This document shows positions 18,488 to 27,391 of a DNA stretch of 64,000 nt, in pieces. The stretch comes from Pokkaliibacter sp. MBI-7 (GTDB lineage: Bacteria; Pseudomonadota; Gammaproteobacteria; Pseudomonadales; Balneatricaceae), in contig NZ_JARVTG010000002.1 in assembly GCF_029846635.1 (NCBI RefSeq), positions 1,715,501 through 1,779,500 on the forward strand. Reading direction: 5' to 3'. How positions within the stretch are numbered: the stretch's first letter is position 1; the number at the start of each line of letters is the position of its first letter. The notes beneath the pieces were generated by a model. That model was not told where the DNA came from. It searched no databases and was given only the letters and a program-made list of their open reading frames with translations. A program made the translations under genes and the position numbers.

Positions 18488-19012
18488 TCACAGAGGCTTG
18501 AGTCTGACTTCCAGCTGCTTTGTCAGAACATGACAGCTGCCACGCCTGACTTCTACCGGTGGACTGGACCAGGGCTGATAGCCTCGCTGCTCGACAGTCA
18601 CGCTGTAAGTCCCCTCACGTTCATAGGCCGCCTGCAAGGAAAAGCGCTGATTGCAGTCATACTGATCAAGGCTTTTTACTTCCTCATAATAGTCCTGATC
18701 ACGTACCTCAATGGTTGCTCCGCAGCTTACCGGCGCCGCTGTAGCAGCGTCCAGCACAATAATTTCCAGTGCGGGCTGCCATACATCAGTACACATATCG
18801 GCTTTAGTTGCCACCGACATCACCTGACTGGCCACAGCCTCTTTAATATTGGCAGCATCCTGCACTTGTGGCTTCTGATTACACCCGGCAATAACAACAC
18901 AAGCCAGTACGATGCCTGGTGCACCTGCAGTCCGCACTGCGAATGCAAAGCTGCCAGCCATGCTGCGGTAACGGGTTCGGACTGCGGGAATCGGACGTAA
19001 TGGCAGGCGCAT
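18488..19012 (-). CDS. Putative lipoprotein with carboxypeptidase-regulatory-like domain
   Basis: 174-residue protein. After a basic N-terminal stretch it has a hydrophobic segment ending LACVVIAGCNQK, which looks like a lipobox (Cys near residue 44), so the mature chain is about 130 residues. The mature part contains a beta-sandwich-like segment with GTYSVTVEQRGYQPWSSPPVEV. That resembles carboxypeptidase regulatory-like (transthyretin-type) domains found in cell-surface proteins. The ATG at 19012 has AAGGAAA 6 nt upstream; an internal ATG at 18961 would give a more typical signal length. It sits between the hybrid kinase and the HD-GYP gene; function unknown. Confidence 0.65.
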   Translation of the reverse strand: MRLPLRPIPAVRTRYRSMAGSFAFAVRTAGAPGIVLACVVIAGCNQKPQVQDAANIKEAVASQVMSVATKADMCTDVWQPALEIIVLDAATAAPVSCGATIEVRDQDYYEEVKSLDQYDCNQRFSLQAAYEREGTYSVTVEQRGYQPWSSPPVEVRRGSCHVLTKQLEVRLKPL

Positions 19013-19254
19013 GGCACGTTTCCTTGTTTGCTAAATGGCTCCAGACCGCAGCCACACGCGCCAAAGACCAGAACAAGTCGGCTTGGTGTATTTACCAGAG
19101 TGGCTGGAATGCGTGAGATCAAGAACACTTTCTAAGGTAGGCAGGGTTAACGGGTACGTAAATAAACTTTTGGCATATTGACTGCCGATCTGGCAACATA
19201 TCGATAAATAAATATAAAAGACAAGATAGTCAGTTAACGATGGAGGCCGGCGTC

Positions 19255-20523
19255 ATGAGCACCAAGGTTCCCCATGTCCTCTTTCTCGACGATGAACCCA
19301 GCCTGCTGGAGGCATTGCGCCGCAACCTGCGTAAATCCGGCTGGGAAATGCACTTTCTGCAGTCCCCCGCAGAAGCACTGTCGCTGCTGGAGCAGCAATA
19401 CGTCGACCTGATTATCAGCGATATGTACATGCCCGGCATGGATGGGGTTACCTTCCTCAGTAAAGCCGCGGAAAAACGCCCGGACAGCGTTCGCCTGATC
19501 CTGACCGGCAACCCTGATCTCGACTCCACCATTGATGCCATCAACCGCGGCAAGATCCATGGTTTTCTGACTAAACCCGTGGAAATTCAGCATCTGCAAG
19601 ACGTCCTTGAGTCTGGCCTCAAGGTGACTCAGGCCAAGCGCCGCCAGTCACAGATGCTCTACACCCTGGCGCAAAGCAACAAGGCACTGAAAGCCGAGCT
19701 GGAACAGACCCTGAACTTTGTCAGCCAGACACAGGAGGCGCTGCGCGACACTTACTCCAGCACGGTTGAAGTCTTTGCCAAGCTGCTCGAAGGATTTCGC
19801 AGCCAGCTGCTGCAACGACCCTTTCGGGCAGGTATCTACTGTCGGCTGCTGATTGACCACATGCAGTTTGAGCCGGAACTGGCGCGCCAGACCTATTTCG
19901 CCACCCTGCTGCACGACATCGGCAAGGTGGGCATGTCGCGTCACCTCGTCAACACGCCTTTTCGTCAGCTGAACAAAGCCGAGCAGGCGGAATATGAAAA
20001 GTACCCCATTGCCAGCAGCGCCGCGTTACTTGATACCCCCGAGCTGGAACAGGCTGCCAGCTTTATTCTGGCTCACCGCGAACATATCGACGGCTCGGGC
20101 TACCCTCATCACCTGTCTGGTGGAGCCATCAGTGAAGGTGCGCTGATCACGGGCATTACCACGTATTTTGACGAACTGCTCGACGGTGATGAGTCGCCCC
20201 GTGCCATCACGGCCGCCCTTCAGCAACTGGAACTGTTAAAGAACAAGCACTTTCCCTATGAGCTGGTCGATACCTTCAAAGAAGTGATCGAAGACTACTA
20301 CCACCTGGGCGACAGGGAGTACCTCAGTCTGGTCGACCCTGAGGAGCTGCAGGCAGGTATGGTGGTCGGCAGAGGGCTGTATGGCAGTAACGGTATGCGC
20401 CTGCTATCGCAGGGCACGCGTCTGACCGACCGGCTGATTGCCAAACTCAGGGAGTACCATACACGGGTCAACCCCACCATGCGGGTAGCCATCGTGCAGC
20501 AGTCCCAGGTGCGGGTGAATTGA
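19255..20523 (+). CDS. Response regulator with HD-GYP domain (c-di-GMP phosphodiesterase type)
   Basis: 422-residue cytosolic protein. Residues about 3-125 are a receiver domain: VLFLDDEPSLLEALRRNL, phosphoacceptor in LIISDMYMPGMDG, switch Thr in LILTGN and Lys in FLTKP. A coiled helical linker follows. The HD-GYP domain (about 170-345) has LLHDIGKVG (HD) and AHREHIDGSGYPHHLSGG (GYP; the canonical HHE is HRE here). Such proteins hydrolyse c-di-GMP when metal ligands are intact. A C-terminal segment (about 350-422, LVDPEELQAGMVVGRGLYGSNG) resembles the extension in similar RpfG-type proteins. The start at 19255 is chosen because GGAGG lies 9 nt upstream. The neighbouring hybrid kinase is a candidate phosphodonor. 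Confidence 0.92.
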   Translation: MSTKVPHVLFLDDEPSLLEALRRNLRKSGWEMHFLQSPAEALSLLEQQYVDLIISDMYMPGMDGVTFLSKAAEKRPDSVRLILTGNPDLDSTIDAINRGKIHGFLTKPVEIQHLQDVLESGLKVTQAKRRQSQMLYTLAQSNKALKAELEQTLNFVSQTQEALRDTYSSTVEVFAKLLEGFRSQLLQRPFRAGIYCRLLIDHMQFEPELARQTYFATLLHDIGKVGMSRHLVNTPFRQLNKAEQAEYEKYPIASSAALLDTPELEQAASFILAHREHIDGSGYPHHLSGGAISEGALITGITTYFDELLDGDESPRAITAALQQLELLKNKHFPYELVDTFKEVIEDYYHLGDREYLSLVDPEELQAGMVVGRGLYGSNGMRLLSQGTRLTDRLIAKLREYHTRVNPTMRVAIVQQSQVRVN

Positions 20524-20595
20524 AAGCGGGGAAAACGGGAAGTCGGAGGAAGGGAGCGAAGCAGAGCTGCGAACGCTCTGCTTCAGCAAGGTCAA

Positions 20596-21069
20596 TCAGC
20601 TTTCGATGACTTTGCTCTGGATGTAATTCTGCATGCCCATCTGATCGATCAGGCCCAGCTCAGTTTCCAGCCAGTCGATGTGCTCTTCTTCACTATCGAG
20701 GATGTCCTGCAGCAGATCGCGGCTGACGTAATCGCGAATACCTTCTGCATAGGCGATGCCTTCACGCAGATCCTGGTGGGCAATCAGCTCCAGCCGCAGG
20801 TCGCACTCCAGCATTTCCTTGACGTTCTCACCGATCAGCAACTTGCCAAGATCCTGCAGGTTAGGGATGCCTTCGAGAAACAGGATGCGATCAGTCAGGC
20901 GATCAGCATGCTTCATCTCATCGATGGACTCGTGATACTCGTGGTCAGCCAGTTTTTTCACGCCCCAGTTTTTGTACATCTTGGCATGGAGGAAATACTG
21001 GTTGATTGCTATCAGCTCATTACCCAGCACCTTGTTCAGGTGCTCGATCATCTTGGGATCGCCTTTCAT
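20596..21069 (-). CDS. bfr: Bacterioferritin
   Basis: Haem-containing ferritin that oxidises Fe(II) and stores ferric iron in a 24-mer shell; cytosolic. At 157 residues it is normal for the family. The start at 21069 (MKGDPKMIEHLNKVLGNELIAINQYFLH) has AGAGGTAACC upstream. Ferroxidase ligands are in GNELIAINQ (Glu), DEMKHADR (Glu, His), CDLRLE (Glu) and SEEEHIDW (Glu, His). The haem-ligating Met is in DEMKHAD. It is divergent from bfd, which encodes its reductase partner, with a shared 149-bp regulatory region. Confidence 0.96.
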   Translation of the reverse strand: MKGDPKMIEHLNKVLGNELIAINQYFLHAKMYKNWGVKKLADHEYHESIDEMKHADRLTDRILFLEGIPNLQDLGKLLIGENVKEMLECDLRLELIAHQDLREGIAYAEGIRDYVSRDLLQDILDSEEEHIDWLETELGLIDQMGMQNYIQSKVIES

Positions 21070-21150
21070 CACGGTTACCTCTGGTTTTTTATTGCAAGCC
21101 ATACCTGCTCACTGGGGCAACAGTATAGCCCAGCAACTTTAAAAATCCTC

Positions 21151-21181
21151 ATTTGATCTCTGTAAAGCCTTGAGATCAAAT
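21151..21181. promoter_or_regulatory. Long palindrome in the bfr/bfd regulatory region
   Basis: Perfect 10-bp arms ATTTGATCTC / GAGATCAAAT separated by 11 nt, midway between bfr and bfd and directly abutting the Fur-like box. It could be an operator of a dimeric regulator or, if transcribed with bfr, a leader hairpin. I do not recognise the regulator. Confidence 0.5.
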
Positions 21182-21199
21182 AGAAATCGTTCTCATTAT
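21181..21199 (+). promoter_or_regulatory. Fur-like box upstream of bfd
   Basis: On the minus strand the site reads ATAATGAGAACGATTTCTA, close to the Fur consensus GATAATGATAATCATTATC. It lies 19 nt upstream of the bfd start, where Fur would block bfd transcription in iron-replete cells. Confidence 0.65.
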
Positions 21200-21218
21200 T
21201 TTTATCAAGGGTACAGTT

Positions 21219-21461
21219 ATGCTGGTATGTGTCTGCAAGCGTGTGTCTGATGCCATGATCAAAGAAGCCTATGAGCAGGGCATCCAGTCCGTTGAAGCAC
21301 TTGGAATGCACCATGGCTTGGGCCAATGCTGTGGCCGCTGCGTACCCTACACCCAGAAAATGCTGGACGCCATGAGCCCTGATGCTGCCGTGGCAGCAGT
21401 ACAGATGTGGTCTCCGAGTGGGGCCGGTCTGTCTGCACCGATCTGGAACCCTGGTCAATAA
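21219..21461 (+). CDS. bfd: Bacterioferritin-associated ferredoxin
   Basis: [2Fe-2S] ferredoxin that docks on bacterioferritin and reduces its ferric core so that iron is mobilised under iron starvation. It is 80 residues, with CVCKRVSDAMIKEA at the N-terminus and GLGQCCGRCVPY in the middle; these supply the four cluster cysteines in the usual BFD arrangement. The last 25 residues (after MLDAM) are a non-conserved Ala/Pro/Gly tail. It is divergent from bfr and preceded by a Fur-like box, the expected iron-repressed arrangement. Confidence 0.93.
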   Translation: MLVCVCKRVSDAMIKEAYEQGIQSVEALGMHHGLGQCCGRCVPYTQKMLDAMSPDAAVAAVQMWSPSGAGLSAPIWNPGQ

Positions 21462-21592
21462 GATCGGTAACGATAGTAATTTTCAATTGCTCTTATAGTC
21501 TGAATATTAATTTTTCTCACTTAGTCAGACGTTACATCTGCCCCCTTCTCTTCACTCATATCCTGTTACCGAAAACTGATACCGCATAAACG

Positions 21593-21626
21593 ACTCAGGC
21601 GCTGTGCAAAGCAGCAGCGCCTGAGT
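21593..21626. terminator. Strong hairpin between convergent bfd and puuD
   Basis: Perfect 12-bp stem ACTCAGGCGCTG / CAGCGCCTGAGT with a 10-nt loop. No long T-run follows on either strand, but the stem is strong and the location between convergent genes fits a bidirectional terminator. Confidence 0.6.
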
Positions 21627-21705
21627 GGTGGTGTTCATTTCCAAGTCTGTTGTTAAAGCCAAATCCACTGATTACATCGGATGACCTGCCCGCTCACTGG
21701 TCAGT

Positions 21706-22980
21706 TTATTTAGCTGCCAGCCAGGCCAGCAGTGCCTGACGCTCCTCCGCGGTCATTCCGGTCCGATTGGCCAGTGGCATATATTGCGTCGACACCGCGG
21801 TCGTGATCTGGGCTTTGCGGCTGACGATATCTGCAAGCTGGGTAAACACAATCCCTGCCGGAGGCGCTGCAAACAGCGGATCGGTCGGCTGCGCGGCATG
21901 GCACGACTCACAACGCACCTGCACCAGCGCCATGGCCTGATCATCAGTCAAAGCACCACCAGCGCTATTCTGAACCGGCTCCGCTGCTTGCACAGCGACC
22001 GCTGCATGCTTATCTGTACTTGCCTGATCAGCACTGGATACGGACGGCGCTGATACCGCAACAGCCGCAGGCCGTCCGCTGACCCAATAAGCCACTGTAG
22101 CCAGGGCGACGAAGGCAACCACCAGAATCCAGGGGCGCACAATGCCCTTATGACGCAGGTTAAAAAAGTGACGGGCAAAGGCACTGATGGCGCCCAGTGC
22201 CGCCAGCACCAGCCAGCCCTGCGCATGGTTATAGGTAAAGGGATAATGGTTGCTGATCATAATGAACAGGATCGGCAAGGTCAGGTAGTTATTGTGGGTA
22301 GAACGCAGCTTGGCCATGGCGCCATAACGCGGATCAGGTGCTGTCCCCTGCTCGACCGCCTTCACCAGCGCACGCTGCGCAGGCATGATGCCAAGAAATA
22401 CATTGCCCGCCATGATGGTGCCAATCAGTGCCCCCACATGGATGTACGCACCACGCGGGCTGAAGACCTGAAACAGCCCCCAGGCAAACAACGTCAGCAA
22501 TATGAAGAGCACCACGCCAAACCATGCCCCATTGCGTCGCAGCGGCGAGCGCAATAGTCCCTCATAACAGATGAACCCTACAATGAGACTGGTCAGGCCG
22601 AGCGCCACGGCTTCCATCACCGACAGCGATGCGACCCGTGGATCAATCAGATAGGCCTGCGCACCAAGGTAATAAACCAGCGCCAGCATTGCCATGCCGG
22701 ACAGCCAGGTGGAATAGGCTTCCCACTTGAACCAGTGCAGATGATCAGGCATCCGCGGAGGCGCCAGCTTGTATTTGGCCACCTCGTAGAAACCACCGCC
22801 GTGAATGGCCCACAGCTCCCCGGCCAGCCCCTTACCTTCCTTGTCCTTGCCCGGTGCCACCAGATGGTTGTCGAGCCAGACGAAATAGAAGGATGCACCG
22901 ATCCAGGCAATACCAAAGATCATGTGCATCCAGCGCACCAACAGCTGAACCCAGTCTTGCATCCATACATCCAGCCACAT
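21706..22980 (-). CDS. puuD: Membrane urate hydroxylase (urate oxidase) with C-terminal cytochrome c domain
   Basis: PuuD-type urate oxidase converts urate to 5-hydroxyisourate in the membrane and passes electrons to a cytochrome c domain rather than to O2 as uricase does. It is 424 residues. The N-terminal 295 residues carry about eight membrane segments with the family start WVQLLVRWMHMIFGIAWIGASFYFVWLDN and GELWAIHGGGFYEVAKYKL. A low-complexity Ala/Val linker (about 300-345) leads to a small c-type haem domain with CESCHA and a distal Met in YMPLANRTGM. It is last of the uraD-uraH-puuD operon, 3 nt after uraH, with GAGGAAGC before its ATG. Confidence 0.93.
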   Translation of the reverse strand: MWLDVWMQDWVQLLVRWMHMIFGIAWIGASFYFVWLDNHLVAPGKDKEGKGLAGELWAIHGGGFYEVAKYKLAPPRMPDHLHWFKWEAYSTWLSGMAMLALVYYLGAQAYLIDPRVASLSVMEAVALGLTSLIVGFICYEGLLRSPLRRNGAWFGVVLFILLTLFAWGLFQVFSPRGAYIHVGALIGTIMAGNVFLGIMPAQRALVKAVEQGTAPDPRYGAMAKLRSTHNNYLTLPILFIMISNHYPFTYNHAQGWLVLAALGAISAFARHFFNLRHKGIVRPWILVVAFVALATVAYWVSGRPAAVAVSAPSVSSADQASTDKHAAVAVQAAEPVQNSAGGALTDDQAMALVQVRCESCHAAQPTDPLFAAPPAGIVFTQLADIVSRKAQITTAVSTQYMPLANRTGMTAEERQALLAWLAAK

Positions 22981-22983
22981 CGG

Positions 22984-23328
22984 TCAGCTTCCTCTGTAAG
23001 TCGAGTATCCGTATCCGGCAAACAACAAGGGAATGTGATAGTGAGGTAAGGAACCGTCCAGCTCGAAAGTCAGCGTCGCTTCAGGAAAAAACACCGGGCG
23101 ATCATGCTGCTGACACCACGCCTGCAGGTCGAACGTCAGACGATAGCGCCCCGGTGTCAGGCCAGACACCTCCAGCTCCGGCCACTCCCGGATACGGCCA
23201 TCCTCATTGGTCGCGGCAGCACTCATCTCCCACCAGCTTTCTTCATCAAACCGCTCCAATACCACCTGTAAACCCTGCATGGGCCTGCCACTCAGGGTAT
23301 CCAGTGCGTGCGTACTCAGCGAAATCAT
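22984..23328 (-). CDS. uraH: 5-Hydroxyisourate hydrolase (transthyretin-like)
   Basis: Hydrolyses 5-hydroxyisourate to OHCU, the second step of urate breakdown. It is 114 residues, normal for the family. The N-terminus ISLSTHALDTLSGRPMQGL contains the conserved His of the THxLD signature, an Arg lies in NEDGRIREW, and the C-terminus ends in the diagnostic YRGS tetrapeptide (GYGYSTYRGS). The start at 23328 is chosen from family length and because its ATG overlaps the uraD stop (ATGA), implying translational coupling. Confidence 0.95.
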   Translation of the reverse strand: MISLSTHALDTLSGRPMQGLQVVLERFDEESWWEMSAAATNEDGRIREWPELEVSGLTPGRYRLTFDLQAWCQQHDRPVFFPEATLTFELDGSLPHYHIPLLFAGYGYSTYRGS

Positions 23329-23855
23329 GCCAGTTCCTCCGCCAGCCAGGCCGTGCGTAACCATTTGCTCAGGCGCAGGGCGGTAATCTTGCGCTGCTCA
23401 CGGGCAGCATTGACGATTTCTTCCTCGGTACTGTTGGGCAAACGGGCATTGAGCAACGCCAGCATCTCCTCTGCCGATTTGCCGGTGGCGAAGACGATAA
23501 AGATAAAGCCATGCTTATCGAGGTACGCCTGATTGCCTGCAGCCAGCTGCTGCAATACCTCTTCCTGCGCAGCCGCCACTGCAGACTGCTCACTGGCTGC
23601 CAGACCACGGGTATCGGCATACTTTTCCCGCAGAGAGTTAACGTCGCCAATCATCGGATGGCCAGCAAAGGCTTCCAGCCAGTCGTCACTGCTGAGCGCG
23701 GCAAAGGCATTGCGTACCGTGGCCACAAAAAATGGCTCACTGCTGAACGGTGCCCCGTCAGCCACCAGCTCTACCCAGCGTTCAGCGCTGCAACTGTTGC
23801 GCAAGTGTCGTCGCAGATCATCAGGTGAGTAGGTATTGAGATAGTTGGTAAACAT
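23325..23855 (-). CDS. uraD: OHCU decarboxylase
   Basis: Decarboxylates 2-oxo-4-hydroxy-4-carboxy-5-ureidoimidazoline to (S)-allantoin, the third step of urate breakdown; cytosolic. It is 176 residues. Catalytic motifs include AGHPMIGD (active-site His) and ASEQSAV (SxEQ Glu), with NQAYLDKHGFIFIVFATGKSAEEML and the helical NAAREQRKITALRL after them. The start at 23855 is set by TTGGAGTACC just upstream; a start seven codons earlier would place that site inside the gene. It is the first gene of the operon with uraH and puuD. Confidence 0.94.
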   Translation of the reverse strand: MFTNYLNTYSPDDLRRHLRNSCSAERWVELVADGAPFSSEPFFVATVRNAFAALSSDDWLEAFAGHPMIGDVNSLREKYADTRGLAASEQSAVAAAQEEVLQQLAAGNQAYLDKHGFIFIVFATGKSAEEMLALLNARLPNSTEEEIVNAAREQRKITALRLSKWLRTAWLAEELA

Positions 23856-24164
23856 AGGTACTCCAATATCAATCAATTCGAGGTGAGTACTGTTGATGCT
23901 CTCAGAACGTCTTCACGCTCCTGGCGCTTTTTAGATGTTAGTTATCTGGGGAAACGGCCCCGGCCATCGCCGAAGCACGCCGCGTCCTGATGCCAGCCCC
24001 TGGCTTTCATATACTCGGACTGCACCGGTGTAAGCCCTGGACAACTCTTCTGCGCTGGCAGGAGTCAGAAAGGGGATAGCGCGGGATCACCGCTGCCTGT
24101 CCTCTGCCTCTGACGGGCCAGACATCCTCTGCCAGCTCAGGTGCGCTGCTGATATCTGAGGATG
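23856..24164. other. Intergenic region upstream of uraD
   Basis: About 300 bp between the xdhC stop and the uraD start, both on the minus strand. It should hold the uraD promoter and the xdhC terminator. I find no clear hairpin with a T-run and no RutR-like box here. Confidence 0.35.
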
Positions 24165-25034
24165 TTAGCCACCTGATAAGGTGCCTATGCTGCGCGCTGC
24201 CTGCCAGTTCAATGGCGTCACTGCAATACTTTGCCCTGCTTCGGCCTTGTCCAGCTGTAACTGCTGAGCAGCAATGGACACCGCGACTTCCATCGGTCGC
24301 TTACCACCAATATCCGGCAACCCAACCGGGCAGCAGATACTATCCATCTGCTGCGGCGCGAACCCCCGCTGCTCCATACGCTGCTGAAAGCGTCGCCACT
24401 TCTCTGCAGAGCCGATCAGCCCCACGAACCGCACCGGACGGGGACGTTTCAGCAATGCCATGCAGAGATCGAGATCCAGTTGATGATTATGGGTCATGAT
24501 CAGATACCGGGCCTTGTCCGGAAGGCGCTGACTGAGCCCAACGGGGTCATCGTCGCAATAGGTGGTGACATTGGCAGGAATGTCATCAGGGAACTGCCCT
24601 TCTCGGCTATCGACCCAATGAATCCGATAAGGCAACGCTGACAGAATCGTCACCAGTGCCTGCCCTACATGCCCGGCTCCGAAGATCACCAGCTGACGGC
24701 TACCGAGCATCAGCGGCTCCAGCATCAGCATCGCCACGCCACCGCAGCACATGCCAAGATTGGCAGCCAGATTAAAACGCTCCACCAGCGGAATACGCTG
24801 CCCGTCTTCCAGCATCTGCCGGGCCTTGATTACCGCCTGCTGTTCCAGATTGCCACCGCCAATGGTGTCAAAGCAGGCATCAGGGGTGACCACCATCTTG
24901 GCGCCGGCTTCACGGGGGGTGGAGCCCTGTGCCCCCAGCACGGTGATCATCACCGCGTCCTCCACGTGCTCGCGGCACCAGGTCAGGGCATCCAGCCAGG
25001 TCACTGGGGGCTCATTGCCCTTTTGCTTGCTCAC
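24165..25034 (-). CDS. xdhC: Xanthine dehydrogenase accessory protein XdhC
   Basis: Binds molybdenum cofactor, helps to sulfurate it and delivers it to the xanthine dehydrogenase large subunit. It is 289 residues. The N-terminal XdhC/CoxI domain has VMITVLGAQGSTPREAGAKM, DTIGGGNLEQQ and MCCGGVAMLMLEPL. The C-terminal Rossmann domain has LVIFGAGHVGQALVTIL, then MTHNHQLDLDL and VGLIGSAEKW. It starts at a GTG that overlaps the xdhB stop (GTGA), so translation is coupled. Third gene of xdhABC. Confidence 0.95.
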   Translation of the reverse strand: MSKQKGNEPPVTWLDALTWCREHVEDAVMITVLGAQGSTPREAGAKMVVTPDACFDTIGGGNLEQQAVIKARQMLEDGQRIPLVERFNLAANLGMCCGGVAMLMLEPLMLGSRQLVIFGAGHVGQALVTILSALPYRIHWVDSREGQFPDDIPANVTTYCDDDPVGLSQRLPDKARYLIMTHNHQLDLDLCMALLKRPRPVRFVGLIGSAEKWRRFQQRMEQRGFAPQQMDSICCPVGLPDIGGKRPMEVAVSIAAQQLQLDKAEAGQSIAVTPLNWQAARSIGTLSGG

Positions 25035-27391
25035 TTTGCCGCTCCCTGCGCCTGCACGGCCATTGCCTGCAGAGTACGTGCCGCTTTCCAGACGGCTTCC
25101 GGCGTTGCCGGTGCCGACAGCGGTATGGCATTGCCCGGAGCCAGATCGGCCAGGGCATCACGCAGTGCACACCATGCCGAAATAGCCAGCATAAACGGAG
25201 GCTCACCGACGGCCTTGGAGCGGTGAATGGTATTGGCCGGATTATCGGCACGCTCCAGCAGGCGCGTGGTAAAGGCCACAGGAATGTCGCCAATGGTAGG
25301 AATCTTGTACGTGGCAGGCATGTCAGTACGCAGCCGTGCCTGTTCATCCCACACCAGTTCTTCGGTGGTCAACCAGCCCAGCCCCTGCACAAAGCCCCCT
25401 TCGATCTGGCCGAGGTCAATAGCAGGATTCAGCGAGCGCCCTACGTCGTGCAGGATGTCCACCTGACACAGACGGTACTCACCGGTTTCGATATCGACCT
25501 CGACCTCACTGCACGACACCCCATGTGCGAAGTAGAAGAACGGCCGGCCTTCTGCCCGCGCACGGTCATAGTGAATCAGAGGCGTGCGGTAGTAGCCGGT
25601 GGCAGACAGGGAAATCCGGGCGAAATAGGCCTTCTGCACGAACTCGGCAAAGCCGAATCGCTGCTGGCCCACGATGACCTGCCCGCCTTCAAAGCTGATG
25701 GCACTGGCATCCACACCAAACTCGCTGGCGGCAAAGGCACGCATACGCCCGAGCAGCGTGGCACAGGCATCATGCACGGCCATACCGTTCATATCCGCAC
25801 CGGAAGAGGCCGCCGTTGGCGAGGTATTGGGAACTTTATCCGTGCGGGTGGCAGTGACCCGGATGCACTCCAGCGGCAGATCAAAGGCATCTGCTGCCAC
25901 CTGTGCCATCTTGATGTACAGCCCCTGCCCCATTTCAATCCCACCGTGGTTCACCTGTATGCTGCCATCGGTATAGATGTGCACCAGGGCACCTGCCTGA
26001 TTGAGGTGCTGAGCAGTAAAGGAGATACCGAACTTGACCGGTGTCAGGGCAATACCGTGGCGCAATGGCCCGTTGCCGACATCCGCATTGAAGGCCCGGG
26101 CGGCCTGATAACGCTGATGGTACTGACAGTCCTCTGCCAGCTTGGCCATCATTTCCGCCACCGGGAACTGCTCCAACTCCTGACCATAATGCGTGCGGTT
26201 GCGCTGATCGGTGTCATAGAGGTTGTTCATGCGAACCATGTAGGGATCGAGCTGCAACCGACGGGCCAGATCATCCACCGCGGCTTCAATGGCAAGCATC
26301 CCCTGCGGGCCACCAAAGCCCCGGTAGGCCGTGTTGGATGCGGTATGGGTAAAGGCTCGATGGCCACTGACCCGGGCATTGGCGAGGTAGTAGCAGTTGT
26401 CGGCATGAAACATGGCGCGATCAACGATGGCATCAGACAGATCCGGTGAGCAACCGCAGTTGCCGATCAGCTCCATCTCCAGCGCGCTGATGCGCCCGCT
26501 CTGATCAGCGCCGAGGCGGAACTGCCCGACAAAGGGATGGCGCTTGCCTGTCAGACGCATGTCATCACGGCGATTGAGCCTGATCTTCACGGGTCTGCCG
26601 GTACGCACCGCCACCAGGGCCGCCATACAGGCCGGCGCTGCTGCCTGGGTTTCCTTGCCCCCAAAGCCACCACCCAGACGCCGTACTTCTACAGCCACCT
26701 GATTCAGGGGTAGGCCCACCACTTCAGCCACCAGCTTCTGCACTTCAGAAGGGTGTTGAGTAGAGGAGTACAGATGCAGACTGCCGTCTTCCTGTGGAAT
26801 CGCCAGTGTCGCCTGGGTCTCCAGATAGAAATGCTCCTGTCCGCCGATATCCAGCTGCCCCTGCACCACCACCTCGGCCTGCTCCAGTGCGGTGCTGGCA
26901 TCCCCCCGCTGCATCACATGAGAAGGGCGCACCAGCCGGCCCTGCTGCCAGGCCTGCACCGGGTCAAGTACCGGGTTACCGGCACGATACTCCACCCGTG
27001 CGCTGGCCAGCGCACGGCGAGCCGCCGCTTCAGACGTCGCCGCGACGGCAAACAGTGCCTGACCGACATACAGGGTGCGACCATCGGCAAACAACGGATC
27101 TCCGGGAAATACCGGACCAATGTCCTTGTGCCCGGGGACATCATTCAGGGTGACCACATCGACCACGCCCGGGCTTTGCCGCACCGCCGTCAGATCCACA
27201 CTGACAATCTCAGCATCAGCCTGCTCCGCCAACCCCAGCACCAGATGCAGGGTGCCCGGTACGGTGGGAATGTCATCGACATACTGAGCCTGTCCACTGA
27301 CCTGCATCGCCGCACTGTCATGGGTAACAGCCTTGCCTACCGGGCTGCTGCCCGCGCTGGGGTACATCCCCGGTTCAATCAGCTTACGCAT
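25031..27391 (-). CDS. xdhB: Xanthine dehydrogenase, molybdopterin-binding large subunit
   Basis: Molybdenum hydroxylase subunit oxidising hypoxanthine to xanthine and xanthine to urate. It is 786 residues, the usual XdhB length. It has the N-terminal a/b hammerhead domain (AQYVDDIPTVPGTLHLVLGLAE), then Moco-binding motifs RLGGGFGGKETQ and YRGFGGPQGML. AASSGADMNGMAV follows, and the active-site loop AVGEPPFMLA carries the catalytic Glu. GGAGGG precedes the start and lies inside the end of xdhA (8-nt overlap). The gene order small subunit-large subunit-XdhC is standard for gammaproteobacteria. Confidence 0.96.
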   Translation of the reverse strand: MRKLIEPGMYPSAGSSPVGKAVTHDSAAMQVSGQAQYVDDIPTVPGTLHLVLGLAEQADAEIVSVDLTAVRQSPGVVDVVTLNDVPGHKDIGPVFPGDPLFADGRTLYVGQALFAVAATSEAAARRALASARVEYRAGNPVLDPVQAWQQGRLVRPSHVMQRGDASTALEQAEVVVQGQLDIGGQEHFYLETQATLAIPQEDGSLHLYSSTQHPSEVQKLVAEVVGLPLNQVAVEVRRLGGGFGGKETQAAAPACMAALVAVRTGRPVKIRLNRRDDMRLTGKRHPFVGQFRLGADQSGRISALEMELIGNCGCSPDLSDAIVDRAMFHADNCYYLANARVSGHRAFTHTASNTAYRGFGGPQGMLAIEAAVDDLARRLQLDPYMVRMNNLYDTDQRNRTHYGQELEQFPVAEMMAKLAEDCQYHQRYQAARAFNADVGNGPLRHGIALTPVKFGISFTAQHLNQAGALVHIYTDGSIQVNHGGIEMGQGLYIKMAQVAADAFDLPLECIRVTATRTDKVPNTSPTAASSGADMNGMAVHDACATLLGRMRAFAASEFGVDASAISFEGGQVIVGQQRFGFAEFVQKAYFARISLSATGYYRTPLIHYDRARAEGRPFFYFAHGVSCSEVEVDIETGEYRLCQVDILHDVGRSLNPAIDLGQIEGGFVQGLGWLTTEELVWDEQARLRTDMPATYKIPTIGDIPVAFTTRLLERADNPANTIHRSKAVGEPPFMLAISAWCALRDALADLAPGNAIPLSAPATPEAVWKAARTLQAMAVQAQGAAK

